A stretch of DNA of 64,000 bases from Micropruina glycogenica (GTDB lineage Bacteria; Actinomycetota; Actinomycetes; Propionibacteriales; Propionibacteriaceae): assembly GCF_039524395.1 (NCBI RefSeq), contig NZ_BAAAGO010000007.1; one strand, written 5' to 3'. How positions within the stretch are numbered: the stretch's first letter is position 1; the number at the start of each line of letters is the position of its first letter. The notes beneath the pieces were generated by a model that was not told the origin of the DNA, did no database searches, and was given only the letters and a program-made list of their open reading frames with translations. Positions 16,335-24,792 of the stretch are shown here, one piece after another. Both the position numbers and the translations under genes were made by a program.

Positions 16335-17053
16335 GCCACGTCCTGAAGCACTGAAGCACCGGTGAGGGGACAGGACAGGTCCACGACCCAACGACCCGCC
16401 CACAACATAGACATCGACGCAGGCCGAGCCAGAGTGCCCTCGATACCTGAGGCGTCTTCCACCTCGGCGATCGTCATCCCTACCTGCGCAATCCGGGCAA
16501 TGTTGCCGAGGGTGTCCGCATCTGCGGCATGACCTCGCCGTACCGCCGCCAGAAAACGGATGTTGCGCAGCAGCACAGGGTCAGCACCCGACCAAACTTC
16601 GTAGCTCCATCCCTTGGCCTCGCATAACCGACGCGTCCAGCTCATCACGGCAGCGACCACGGCATCATCGAGCAACTCGGCGGGCTTGACATCAACCACG
16701 ACGTACCCACCGGTCGTCTCCAACAGGCAGTCAGGAACGTGTCGCCGAAGCACCGATCCGTCTCGGCCAGAAACCCAGAACGGCTGGCTCAGCACCCACG
16801 ACACCGTCGGATCGAAGTCGGCCAGCCAAAGCCGATCACGCTCGAGAAGGCTCTCGTACCCGACCAGCGACCGGGTCGTTGCCATCCAAAGCAAGCCCGG
16901 GTAGTTGCGTTGACCCCTGTAGCTCGGGAAGTCGCGGACCGGCAGCCCCCGAACAACATCTTGGGCCCGAGCGTTGGCCAGGCTGGTCAACTCCCAACGA
17001 TCCGGGGCAGCAAGGAACCGGAACTCAGTGTTCCCCAGCGTTCCACCGCTCAT
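16331..17053 (-). CDS. tnsA: TnsA endonuclease
   Basis: 240 aa from ATG 17053. The frame stays open past the transposon end at 17144, so the start must lie inside, and this Met precedes the conserved part. The nuclease triad is visible: Glu67 (GYESLLERD), Asp108 (HVPDCLLE) and Lys123 (VVVDVK). A C-terminal helical domain that contacts TnsC/TnsB follows. TnsA cuts the 5' strands, giving cut-and-paste rather than replicative transposition. Its promoter must lie in the right-end repeats (17071-17144), so TnsB binding would repress the operon. Confidence 0.92.
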   Translation of the reverse strand: MSGGTLGNTEFRFLAAPDRWELTSLANARAQDVVRGLPVRDFPSYRGQRNYPGLLWMATTRSLVGYESLLERDRLWLADFDPTVSWVLSQPFWVSGRDGSVLRRHVPDCLLETTGGYVVVDVKPAELLDDAVVAAVMSWTRRLCEAKGWSYEVWSGADPVLLRNIRFLAAVRRGHAADADTLGNIARIAQVGMTIAEVEDASGIEGTLARPASMSMLWAGRWVVDLSCPLTGASVLQDVA

Positions 17054-17070
17054 GGCCGGAGCATCACACG

Positions 17071-17144
17071 CCGACAAGATAATGAGAGACCGACACGCCG
17101 CCGACAAGATAATGAGAAACCGACAAGTTAAACGAGAGCCTACA
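17071..17144. other. Right transposon end with packed TnsB-site repeats
   Basis: Three copies are read on the plus strand: CCGACAAGATAATGAGA starts at 17071 and again at 17101 (30-bp phase), and CCGACAAGTTAAACGAGAG starts at 17120 and ends in CCTACA at 17144. Closely packed or overlapping sites at the right end and spaced sites at the left end are the Tn7 pattern. The tnsA promoter must overlap these sites. Confidence 0.85.
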
Positions 17145-17149
17145 TGGTG
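17145..17149. repeat. Target-site duplication TGGTG (right copy)
   Basis: Identical to 1287-1291. Removing the element and one copy joins the B3/B4 gene's downstream region directly to the lon leader. Confidence 0.9.
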
Positions 17150-17199
17150 GTGCATGTTTCGCCGACGGTGAACGCGGAAACAAACGACGCCCGCCAAGC

Positions 17200-17220
17200 C
17201 TTGAGTCGATGTCGCTCAAC
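17200..17220 (+). promoter_or_regulatory. HAIR-like HspR operator of lon
   Basis: CTTGAGT-N7-GCTCAAC, where the HAIR consensus is CTTGAGT-N7-ACTCAAG: 12 of 14 arm positions match with exact spacing. It lies 38 bp before the lon ATG. HspR control of lon is known in Streptomyces. The transposon stopped about 55 bp upstream, leaving the operator intact. Confidence 0.7.
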
Positions 17221-17257
17221 TTCATCGGGCGACCCTGAAAGCGGAGGCTCGCACTCG

Positions 17258-19591
17258 ATGACTACCACCAACCTTCCTGTCCTGTTCCTCACCGATCTGG
17301 TCGTTCTGCCCGGCATGGTCGTGCCGATCGAGCTCGACGATGCGGCCCGCGCCGCTGTCGACGCCGCCCGCTCGCACAGCGACGGCAAGCTGCTGGTCGC
17401 CCCCCGGCTGGACGATCGGTACGCCAGCTTCGGCGTGGTGGCCGACATCGTGCAGCTCGGACGGCTGCAGAACGGCGACCCGGCGGCCGTGATCAAGGCC
17501 GACCGCCGCGTGCGCATCGGGTCGGGCGTGTCCGGCCCGGGTACGGCGCTGTGGATCGAGGTGACCGAACTCGACGAGCAGACGGTCACCGACGACGTCC
17601 GCGCGCTGGCTACCGAGTACAAGCAGGTCACCATCGCGACGCTGCAGCGCCGTGACGCCTGGCAGGTGATCGACCAGGTGAACAAGATCACCGACCCCTC
17701 GCAACTGGCCGACCTTTCCGGGTACGCCTCGTGGTTGACCGACGAACAGAAGCGTCAACTGCTCGAAACCCCTGACGTCGCCGAACGGCTCGGCGTGCTC
17801 ATCGAGTGGAGCAAGGCGCACCTGGCCGAAACCGAGGTGAACGACAAGATCGCCACCGACGTGCGCGAAGGCATGGAGAAGAGCCAGCGCGAGTTCCTGC
17901 TGCGCCAGCAGCTCAACGCCATTCGCAAGGAACTCGGCGAGGGCGAACCGGACGGCGCGAACGACTACCGCACCCGGGTCGAAGAGGCTGACCTGCCCGA
18001 GGACGTCCGCAAGGCCGCCCTGCGTGAGGTCGGCAAGCTCGAACGCGGCAGCGACCAGAGCCCCGAGGCCGGCTACCTGCGCACCTGGCTCGACACGATT
18101 CTCGAACTGCCGTGGGGCACCCGCACCACCGACTCGACCGACGTCAACGCGGCCCGCGAGGTGCTGGACGCCGACCATCACGGCTTGGACGACGTCAAGG
18201 AGCGCATCGTCGAATACCTGGCCGTGCGCAGCCGTCGCGCCCAGCGGGGCCTCGAAGTGGTTGGCGGACGCGGCTCCGGTGCCGTGCTTGCCCTCGTCGG
18301 CCCGCCCGGCGTCGGCAAGACGTCCCTGGGCGAGTCGGTCGCGCGCACGCTCGGCCGAAAGTTCGTGCGCGTCGCCCTGGGTGGCGTGCGCGACGAGGCC
18401 GAGATCCGCGGGCACCGGCGCACCTACGTGGGCGCCTTGCCGGGCCGGATCGTGCGGGCGCTGACCGAAGCCGGGTCGATGAACCCGGTGATTCTGCTCG
18501 ACGAGATCGACAAAGTGGGCTCCGACTACCGCGGCGACCCCGCGGCGGCGCTGCTCGAAGTGCTCGACCCGGCACAGAATCACACCTTCCGCGACCACTA
18601 CCTCGAGGTCGACCTCGACCTGTCGGACGTGCTGTTCCTGGCCACCGCCAACGTGATCGAGACGATTCCGCAGGCGCTGCTCGACCGCATGGAGTTGGTC
18701 AGCCTCGACGGCTACACCGAAGACGACAAGGTGGCCATCGCCCGCGACTTCCTGCTGCCCAGGCAGTTGGAACGCGCCGCGCTGACCGCCGACGAGGTCG
18801 AACTGACCGACGCGGCCCTGCGCGAGATCGCCGCCGACTACACCCGCGAACCGGGCGTGCGGCAGCTGGAGCGGCTGCTGGCCAAGGCGCTGCGCAAGGC
18901 GACCACCAAGTTGGCCGGTGTCGAAGACCCCGAGAAGACCGTGATCGACGTGGGCGACCTGCGCGAGTACCTGGGTCGTCCGCGGTTCACCCCCGAGTCG
19001 CACGAGCGCACCTCGGTGCCGGGCGTGGCCACCGGTCTGGCCGTCACCGGTCTGGGCGGCGACGTGCTGTTCATCGAAGCCAACGCGGGACCCGAAGGCG
19101 GCAAGCCGGGCCTGACGCTGACCGGGCAGTTGGGTGAGGTGATGAAAGAGTCGGCGCAGATCGCGCTGTCGTACGTGCGGGCCCACGCCGACCAACTCGG
19201 TATCACCGACCCCAGCGTGCTGAACCGGCACATCCACATTCACGTGCCGGCCGGTGCGGTGCCCAAGGACGGCCCGTCCGCGGGCGTCACGATGGTGACG
19301 GCGATCACGTCGATGGCGCTGGGGCGTCCGGTGCGCTCCGAAGTCGGCATGACCGGTGAGGTCACTCTGAACGGACGGGTGCTGCCGATCGGCGGCGCCA
19401 AACAGAAGTTGATGGCGGCGCAACGCGCGGGGTTGACCACGGTCTTCCTGCCGCAGCGCAACGAGCCCGATCTCGACGACGTGCCCGCCGACGTGCTGGC
19501 CGAGGTCGAGGTTGTACTGACCACCGATGTCGCCGACCTGGTGGCGAAGGCGATCGAGCCCGCGTCGGAGTCGGTGAGCGCCGCCGCCTGA
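17258..19591 (+). CDS. lon: ATP-dependent protease Lon (LonA type)
   Basis: 777 aa. ATG 17258 is chosen because GCGGAGG lies 10 nt upstream; the frame is open further 5' only because it runs to the transposon end. An N-terminal substrate domain, an AAA+ domain with GPPGVGKTS (about 347) and LLDEIDKVGSDYRGDP, and a C-terminal protease with PKDGPSAG (catalytic Ser674) and the GGAKQKLMAAQRAG Lys region are all present. It degrades misfolded and regulatory proteins in the cytosol. The HAIR-like site upstream indicates heat-shock control. A stem-loop pair follows the stop. Confidence 0.97.
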   Translation: MTTTNLPVLFLTDLVVLPGMVVPIELDDAARAAVDAARSHSDGKLLVAPRLDDRYASFGVVADIVQLGRLQNGDPAAVIKADRRVRIGSGVSGPGTALWIEVTELDEQTVTDDVRALATEYKQVTIATLQRRDAWQVIDQVNKITDPSQLADLSGYASWLTDEQKRQLLETPDVAERLGVLIEWSKAHLAETEVNDKIATDVREGMEKSQREFLLRQQLNAIRKELGEGEPDGANDYRTRVEEADLPEDVRKAALREVGKLERGSDQSPEAGYLRTWLDTILELPWGTRTTDSTDVNAAREVLDADHHGLDDVKERIVEYLAVRSRRAQRGLEVVGGRGSGAVLALVGPPGVGKTSLGESVARTLGRKFVRVALGGVRDEAEIRGHRRTYVGALPGRIVRALTEAGSMNPVILLDEIDKVGSDYRGDPAAALLEVLDPAQNHTFRDHYLEVDLDLSDVLFLATANVIETIPQALLDRMELVSLDGYTEDDKVAIARDFLLPRQLERAALTADEVELTDAALREIAADYTREPGVRQLERLLAKALRKATTKLAGVEDPEKTVIDVGDLREYLGRPRFTPESHERTSVPGVATGLAVTGLGGDVLFIEANAGPEGGKPGLTLTGQLGEVMKESAQIALSYVRAHADQLGITDPSVLNRHIHIHVPAGAVPKDGPSAGVTMVTAITSMALGRPVRSEVGMTGEVTLNGRVLPIGGAKQKLMAAQRAGLTTVFLPQRNEPDLDDVPADVLAEVEVVLTTDVADLVAKAIEPASESVSAAA

Positions 19592-19601
19592 GAACGCTGA
19601 C

Positions 19602-19680
19602 GTGGCGCGAGTTGGGGACCGTTCCGAACTCGCGCCACTTCGCATGTGGCGCACGATAGAACCGTCCCCAACTCGCGCCA
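19602..19680. repeat. Stem-loops with family A core (GGGGACcGTTCc)
   Basis: GTGGCGCGAGTT (19602-19613) pairs with AACTCGCGCCAC (19627-19638) around a GGGGACCGTTCCG loop. A second partial hairpin (TGGCGC, then AGAACCGTCCCC, then GCGCCA) ends at 19680. It may terminate lon. It is a member of the window-wide GGGGACGGTTCT family. Confidence 0.7.
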
Positions 19681-19771
19681 AAGGCCGAGGCGCCGCCCCA
19701 GCGGCCATGGGCGGAGCCTCGCCGCAGAGAGGCCCGATGCATTGCGGGCGGCAGCCTGCCAGAATCTGGGG

Positions 19772-21016
19772 ATGGCTGCTACCACCGGTGGCGAGAGCAT
19801 CGCACCGGGCTTCGCGCGGTTCTGGTGGGCCGAGGCGGTGTCGGGGTTCGGCACCGCGATCACGCTGCTGGCGCTGCAGACCCTCGTGGTGGTCACGCTG
19901 CAGAGCGATGCCGTGGCTGTCGGCTGGCTGAACACCTTTCGGTGGCTGCCCTACCTGGTGCTTGGGCTGGTGGTGGGGGCGATGGTCGACCGGGTGCGGC
20001 GGCGTCCGGTCATGATCGTCACCGACCTGACCCGCGCCGTGTTGTTGGCGGCCATTCCGTTGGCTTGGGTACTGGGCGTTCTGACGTTTCCGACGCTGAT
20101 GGTCATTGTGGTGTTGTTCGGCACCGTGTCGCTGGTCAACGACGGCGCGTCGCAGTCGTTCATTCCGCGCCTCGTGCCGCGTTCGGCATTGCAGCGCGCC
20201 CACGCCCGGCTGGACGGCGCGGACGCAGTCGCTCAGACTGCCGGCCCGGCGGTTGGGGGTGCGCTGATCAGGCTGGTCGGCGCGCCCTTGGCGGTGCTGG
20301 TGGACGCGGCCAGTTACCTGTTCTCGGCACTCATGCTGACCACTCTGCGCGTGAGCGAACCCGCGCCGGTGGCCGAGCGCTGGAGCTTTCGGCGGTTCGG
20401 CGGCGAGGTCGCAGCGGGCGTCCGATGGGTGTACGGCGAGTCTGGGCTGCGGCGAATGGCGGTGGCTACCCAGGTGTGGTTCGCGGGGCAGGCGACCCTG
20501 CTGGTCGTCGTGGTGCCGTTTGCCTACCTTCAGCTGGGGCTGAGCGCCCTTCAACTCGGCCTCGTGTTCGCGCTGGCGGGCGTCGGCGCCGTGGTGGGTG
20601 CGGCCACCAGCACCCGGGTCGGTCGGCGGCTGGGCACCGGAGGAGCGATCTGGTGCGCCAACCTCACCTCCGCCGCCGGTGTCGTGGTGATGGCCGGGGC
20701 AGCGTTGGCCCCGACCGGCTGGCTGGCGGCTGCCGTGCTCGCCCTCGGTCAGCTCGGCCACGGCTGGTCGATGGGGCTGAGCAACAGCCACGAGATGACG
20801 TTTCGGCAGGCGCTGACGCCCGACGAACTGCAGGCCCGCACCAACACCACCCTGCGGTCGTTGAACCGGGCGGTGATCGTGGTCGTGTCACCGCTGGCCG
20901 GGCTATGCGCCGACCGATTCGGCTTCGTGGCCGCACTCGCGGCCGCTGCGGCGATCTTCGCGAGCGCTGCCCTGATGCTGATCCTGTCGCCGCTGCGACG
21001 TGTGCGCATCGAGTGA
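19772..21016 (+). CDS. MFS transporter (EntS/MFS_3-like exporter)
   Basis: 414 aa. ATG 19772 begins the natural N-terminus (MAATTGGESIAPGFARFWWAEAVSGFG); no good Shine-Dalgarno is visible, and the open frame 5' of it crosses the repeat hairpin. About twelve hydrophobic segments are present, with the VGAMVDRVRRRPVMIVTD loop typical of MFS loop 2-3 and GPAVGGALIRLVGAPLAVLVDA in the middle. The layout resembles the EntS/macrolide exporter group. The substrate is unknown and it stands alone. Confidence 0.85.
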   Translation: MAATTGGESIAPGFARFWWAEAVSGFGTAITLLALQTLVVVTLQSDAVAVGWLNTFRWLPYLVLGLVVGAMVDRVRRRPVMIVTDLTRAVLLAAIPLAWVLGVLTFPTLMVIVVLFGTVSLVNDGASQSFIPRLVPRSALQRAHARLDGADAVAQTAGPAVGGALIRLVGAPLAVLVDAASYLFSALMLTTLRVSEPAPVAERWSFRRFGGEVAAGVRWVYGESGLRRMAVATQVWFAGQATLLVVVVPFAYLQLGLSALQLGLVFALAGVGAVVGAATSTRVGRRLGTGGAIWCANLTSAAGVVVMAGAALAPTGWLAAAVLALGQLGHGWSMGLSNSHEMTFRQALTPDELQARTNTTLRSLNRAVIVVVSPLAGLCADRFGFVAALAAAAAIFASAALMLILSPLRRVRIE

Positions 21017-21045
21017 GGCGGAGTGCAGGTGTTGAGATCGTTGCG

Positions 21046-21110
21046 TTCGCCGGTATGACGGGGTCAGCTTCGTCATCCCGGCGAACGCCGGGATCTCAGA
21101 CGTCACCGAG
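21046..21110. repeat. Family D palindromic repeat
   Basis: TCATCCCGGCGAACGCCGGGATCTC, preceded by an inverted partial copy (CGTTCGCCGGTATGAC). A related TCATCCCGGCGGAACCCGGGATCTC occurs at 23089-23113. Typical REP-like element between genes. Confidence 0.7.
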
Positions 21111-21166
21111 CATCGTGATCAAACCCAGGGTGAGGTGAGGCAATCCCGACGGGCTCGACCCGCGGG

Positions 21167-22936
21167 TCAGCTATACCGCAGGCCGTGGCCGAACCGGAAC
21201 AGCGGGTCGACGGTGTCGAACGGCACGTCGGGCAGGTTCGCCTCGACCGCTGCCATCGAACTGGGCAGGTCGAACGGTAGCGCACCCTGGGGCGAGCTCT
21301 CGCCGAACAGCACATCGAGCAGCGCGGACGGCCCGGCGCCCCAGTTGGCGGTGATCGCACCCACCCGATCGACCAGTGGGGTGAGAATCGCCGGACGGTC
21401 CATGAACACGTCCAGCACCGTCGGCACCACGGTGGCCACCTCGAGCAGATGCGCCACCTGACCTGCCGAAAAGTCCAACGACCCCGAGTGGAAGAAGTTC
21501 TCGAACATCGTCGGCCGCTGCTCGTAGGGCGCCGCGATGCGCACAATCGCCACGTCGGCTTCGGCCGGCGTGGCCACCACGGTGCCGTACCGCCCGGCCA
21601 CCTCGGAGTCGATGCCCTCGACGTACACCTTGCTGCCGCGGCTCAGCGGCAGCAGGGCGTCGGTGTTGGTCAGCAGCGTGATGGACGCCCGCTGGGCCGC
21701 CTCGCCCGCTGCCACGAAATCGGCGTTGCCGACGATCTGCTTGGCCCGCTCGACGTCGACGTAGCGCTGCTCGTCGAACAGCCCCAGCACGAACTTTTCG
21801 CGCAGCAGGCGCCGCGCCGAGACGTCCAGCCGGCTTTCGGGCAGCTCACCGCTGCGCACGATGTCGATCAACAGCTCGGGGCAGGCCTCGCCGCCGAACT
21901 GGTCGACACCGGCGTCCAGCGCCTTGATCATGCGCTCGCGAGGGGTGAGGTGTTCCACCCCCCACGCGCGGGCAGGGAACGGGGCACCCATGATCTCGGA
22001 GTTGTTGATCAGGCCCCAGTCGGTGCAGACGATGCCGTCGAAGCCGAACCGCTCGCGCAGCATGGTGGTGATGACTCCCTTGTTGAAGCCGAACCCCACC
22101 TCTTCGAGGTCGGTGCCGACGGGCATGCCGTAGTAGGGCATGATCTGGCTGGTGCCGGCCCCGAACGCCGCCTCGAAGGGCTTCAGATGCAGCTCGAACC
22201 GGCCGCCGGGGTAGACCTGCTCGCGGCCGTGGGCGAAGTGCGGGTCTTCGCCGTCGAGCTGCGGGCCGCCACCGGGAAAATGCTTGGTCATGGTGGCGAC
22301 CGAGTCGTGGCCCAGCGTGGTGCCCTGAAAACCGCGAATGTAGGCGGCGCCGAGGGCGCAGGTGAGCTCGACGTCTTCGCCGAAGGTCTGCAACTGACGT
22401 GACCAGCGGGGCTCGGTGGCGAGGTCGATCTGCGGGTGCAGCGCGACCCTGATGCCGACGGCGGTGTATTCCTGCCGGGCGATGTCGCCGAACCGCTCCA
22501 CGAGCGCCTCGTCGCGGGTCGCGGCCAGGCCCAGCGTGTCGGGCCACACCGAGAACGCTCCGGTGGTGAGTGCCGCCAGCGGGTTGTCGCTGTAGCTGTG
22601 CCGCGGATCGGTCGAGATCGTCACCGGAATGCCCAGCCGGGTGCTGGCCGCGAGTTCCTGCAGCTTGTTGTGCCAGCCGGCGATCGCCTCGGGCGTGGGC
22701 CCCGACCCCAGAATGTTGAAGTGATTCATGAGTCGATGGGTGACGTATTCGACGTTGCCGGGCAGGCCGAACGTCTCGTCGCCGTCGCTGAGTGAGTCTT
22801 CGGGGTTCATCGTGATCATGGTCTGAAAGAACAGGCCCGCCTTCTCTTCGAGCGTGAGCTGGCAGAGCAGAATCTCGACCCGCTCATCGATCGGCAGTGC
22901 GGCGTCGGTGTAGCTGCTGTCGACGCGCTCTGTCAT
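21167..22936 (-). CDS. Glycoside hydrolase family 3 protein
   Basis: 589 aa. ATG 22936 follows AAAGGAG. The (beta/alpha)8 domain shows KHFPGGGPQLDGEDPHF (about 218-234) and the nucleophile Asp306 in GIVCTDWGLINN. A C-terminal alpha/beta domain follows (SITLLTNTDALLPL and VLDVFMDRP). This is the beta-glucosidase-type architecture; the substrate (beta-glucoside, xyloside or N-acetylglucosaminide) cannot be told. There is no signal peptide, so it is probably cytosolic. It is monocistronic and convergent with the MFS gene across family D repeats. Confidence 0.9.
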   Translation of the reverse strand: MTERVDSSYTDAALPIDERVEILLCQLTLEEKAGLFFQTMITMNPEDSLSDGDETFGLPGNVEYVTHRLMNHFNILGSGPTPEAIAGWHNKLQELAASTRLGIPVTISTDPRHSYSDNPLAALTTGAFSVWPDTLGLAATRDEALVERFGDIARQEYTAVGIRVALHPQIDLATEPRWSRQLQTFGEDVELTCALGAAYIRGFQGTTLGHDSVATMTKHFPGGGPQLDGEDPHFAHGREQVYPGGRFELHLKPFEAAFGAGTSQIMPYYGMPVGTDLEEVGFGFNKGVITTMLRERFGFDGIVCTDWGLINNSEIMGAPFPARAWGVEHLTPRERMIKALDAGVDQFGGEACPELLIDIVRSGELPESRLDVSARRLLREKFVLGLFDEQRYVDVERAKQIVGNADFVAAGEAAQRASITLLTNTDALLPLSRGSKVYVEGIDSEVAGRYGTVVATPAEADVAIVRIAAPYEQRPTMFENFFHSGSLDFSAGQVAHLLEVATVVPTVLDVFMDRPAILTPLVDRVGAITANWGAGPSALLDVLFGESSPQGALPFDLPSSMAAVEANLPDVPFDTVDPLFRFGHGLRYS

Positions 22937-23088
22937 GGTCGCTGTGCTCCTTTGCGGTGGACGAGACGGGTGCCGGTCGGTGGGCGGCCGCGGCACACAT
23001 CGAGAACGTTTCATACCAGGCGTTCGTCGTGCCAGTCGCCAGCCGCGATTGATGTGGGGCGCAGCGTGGCCTCGACAGGCTTACCAGT

Positions 23089-23660
23089 CATCCCGGCGGA
23101 ACCCGGGATCTCTGTGTGGGTGGAGGGTGAGCCGTGGGCGGCCTGATGACTCGTGGTCGCCTTCGTGAGATTCCGGCGTTCGTGACCAGTAGTGGCGTGA
23201 TTTGAGACGGTTCCTGATCTCGCGGCCAGCGCACCGGCGGCGAACCGAGTCCCGAGGGGCCGAAAGCCTGGTTCTCGTGAACTCGGAGGTGACCCCCAGG
23301 GCCGTCCGAGGTGCTCGGATGCGCGGTCGTGAGATGTCAGCTGTACACCGGTGCGCGGTAGCGAGGACGAGGGCGCGGGCGGCGTCCGATGAGCCCAGTT
23401 CGTCGCACATGACGTAGCTGCCCTTGTGACACGTAGCTGCCCGCACGCAGGCAGCTACGTGTCACAAAGGCAGTTACGTGGACGTGAGATTCCGGCGTTC
23501 GCTTGTCGGTCGTCGAGCTCGTCGAGACTCGGGTGGTCCCGCTGGTAGAGCTCGTCGAGACCCTGGGTGGCCCGCTGATCGAGCTTGTCCCTGTTCGAGC
23601 CCGTCGTGACCGCGTGGTCCCGATGGTCGAGACCTCGAATGACCAGCGTTCCCAGTGGTT
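23089..23660. repeat. Gene-free repeat region (families D, B and C)
   Basis: 22937-23820 has no supportable gene. Family D is at 23089-23113. A family B palindrome has arms at 23412-23441 and 23450-23479, 30 bp each with 2 mismatches and an 8-nt loop. Family C copies (GTCGAGCTCGTCGAGACTC, GTAGAGCTCGTCGAGACCC, ATCGAGCTTGTCC) fill about 23507-23640. Confidence 0.75.
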
Positions 23661-23820
23661 CTACGACGCTGATGAGGTGCGCCGCGACCCGTCGGTTACT
23701 GGCCGAATCATCAGCCACTACCCAGGCAACTCTCAACCGCACTGACTAGGCCGATGACGGGAACTCAGGCGTCGGCAGGTAGGCTGAGCCTTGCTTTGCC
23801 CGTTATGGAAGGACCGTTCG

Positions 23821-24792
23821 GTGACCCTAGGCCATCAATCGGCTGCTGCCCCCGATAAGCGCGCCACTCTCACTGCTCGGCTCCGACTGGCCCCCATGGC
23901 CGCCGCCGCCGCGAGCCTGGCCTTGCTGGCCGGGTGTGCTCTGACGCCTGCTCTTGCCGGGCCCGCCCCGTCGACCACCGCCTCGGCTCCCGTCACCACT
24001 GCGCCCTCGCCCACGGTGTCACCCAGCGCGTCCGTGTCGACCAGCCCGAGCGTGTCGCCGTCCCCGAGCCCGACGAAGACCACGCCCCCTGATCCGCTGG
24101 CGGGCCTGAGCAAGAAGCGTCGCGCGACGTTCAAGGCGTGCATGAAGCAGACGGTGCGGCCCGGGTCGTCCGGCACCTGCACCAAGCTCGTGATCAAGGA
24201 ACTGAAGGCGGCGGGCTTCTACCCGTGGGGCTCCGCCAGTTATGTGAGCTCGACGCGCGGGGCGAACGCCATTCTCAACTATCAGCGCTCGCGCGGCCTC
24301 GACGCCGACGGCTGGGTGGGCAAAGACACCTGGATCGCGCTGGCGGTCAAGGCACCCACCGTCTCGAAGGAACTGCCCAAGACCTGCTACACCAAGGGCG
24401 TCGTGCTGTGCGTCGACCAGGCGCATCGGCGGCTGCTGTGGCTGCGCAACGGCAAGGTGATCAAGACGTTCAAGGTGCGGCTGGGCGGCTACAACGAGCA
24501 CGCCAAGACGCACAAGTGGCGCAACTTCCCGACCGCGAACGGCACGTGGAAGGTGTACGACAAGCAGGTCAACCCGGTGTCAGAGACCTACGGGTCGGGT
24601 GCGATGCCCTACAGCACGATGTTCTACCCCGACATGTACGTGCACTACTCGCCGGGCTTCCACTCGGTGGGTTACGCAGGTTCGAGCCACGGCTGCGTCA
24701 ACATCGGCAAGCTCAGCGATGCCCAGTGGATCTTCAAGAACACCCCGATCGGCGCCAAGGTGCACATCTACTCCACCAAGGCGTCCGCCTGA
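23821..24792 (+). CDS. L,D-transpeptidase lipoprotein (YkuD domain)
   Basis: 323 aa from GTG 23821, preceded by GGAAGGA. A lipobox LLAGC puts the acylated Cys at 39, so it is membrane-anchored outside the cell. A Ser/Thr/Pro linker spans about 45-95. A peptidoglycan-binding-like domain (NYQRSRGLDADGWVGKDTW) comes next, then the YkuD domain with SHGCVNIG (Cys292). It forms 3-3 cross-links in peptidoglycan. The last five codons are duplicated 257 bp downstream together with the repeat array. Confidence 0.92.
   Translation: MTLGHQSAAAPDKRATLTARLRLAPMAAAAASLALLAGCALTPALAGPAPSTTASAPVTTAPSPTVSPSASVSTSPSVSPSPSPTKTTPPDPLAGLSKKRRATFKACMKQTVRPGSSGTCTKLVIKELKAAGFYPWGSASYVSSTRGANAILNYQRSRGLDADGWVGKDTWIALAVKAPTVSKELPKTCYTKGVVLCVDQAHRRLLWLRNGKVIKTFKVRLGGYNEHAKTHKWRNFPTANGTWKVYDKQVNPVSETYGSGAMPYSTMFYPDMYVHYSPGFHSVGYAGSSHGCVNIGKLSDAQWIFKNTPIGAKVHIYSTKASA

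Larger units (their letters stand above)
1292..17144. mobile_element. Complete Tn7-like transposon (tnsABC-tniQ) with cargo
   Basis: The element is 15,853 bp. Its outermost 24 bp at the left (from 1292) and at the right (reverse complement from 17144) agree at 18 positions: TGTAGG, then TCTCG, then TGTCG, with the same spacing. TGGTG flanks both sides. Further imperfect copies of the terminal motif lie inside both ends, spaced at the left and packed at the right, as in Tn7. The tns operon is next to the right end and reads inward (leftward), again as in Tn7. The left two thirds is cargo: secreted peptide, MoxR operon, IS3 fragment, old tnsAB remnant, XRE pair, XRE-ImmA/IrrE with a TGT-motif protein, and EIIA debris. 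No cas genes or CRISPR are present, so it is not a CAST as it stands. Confidence 0.92.

Noticed and set aside
16335..16403. N-terminal extension of TnsB
   Set aside because: The extra 23 residues overlap tnsA coding and show no conservation signal; ATG 16334 gives the ATGA overlap seen through the operon.
1292..17144. CRISPR-associated transposon (CAST)
   Set aside because: tnsABC-tniQ is present but no Cas12k or Cascade genes and no CRISPR array were found in the cargo. TniQ is long and TnsD-like, which fits direct DNA recognition.
17054..17197. N-terminal extension of TnsA
   Set aside because: It would cross the transposon terminus at 17144 and translate the TnsB-binding repeats.
17222..20791. 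1189-codon open frame on the minus strand across lon and the MFS gene
   Set aside because: It is antisense to two certain genes, has low-complexity His/Arg/Gln-rich content and no domains. Long antisense frames are expected at this GC content.
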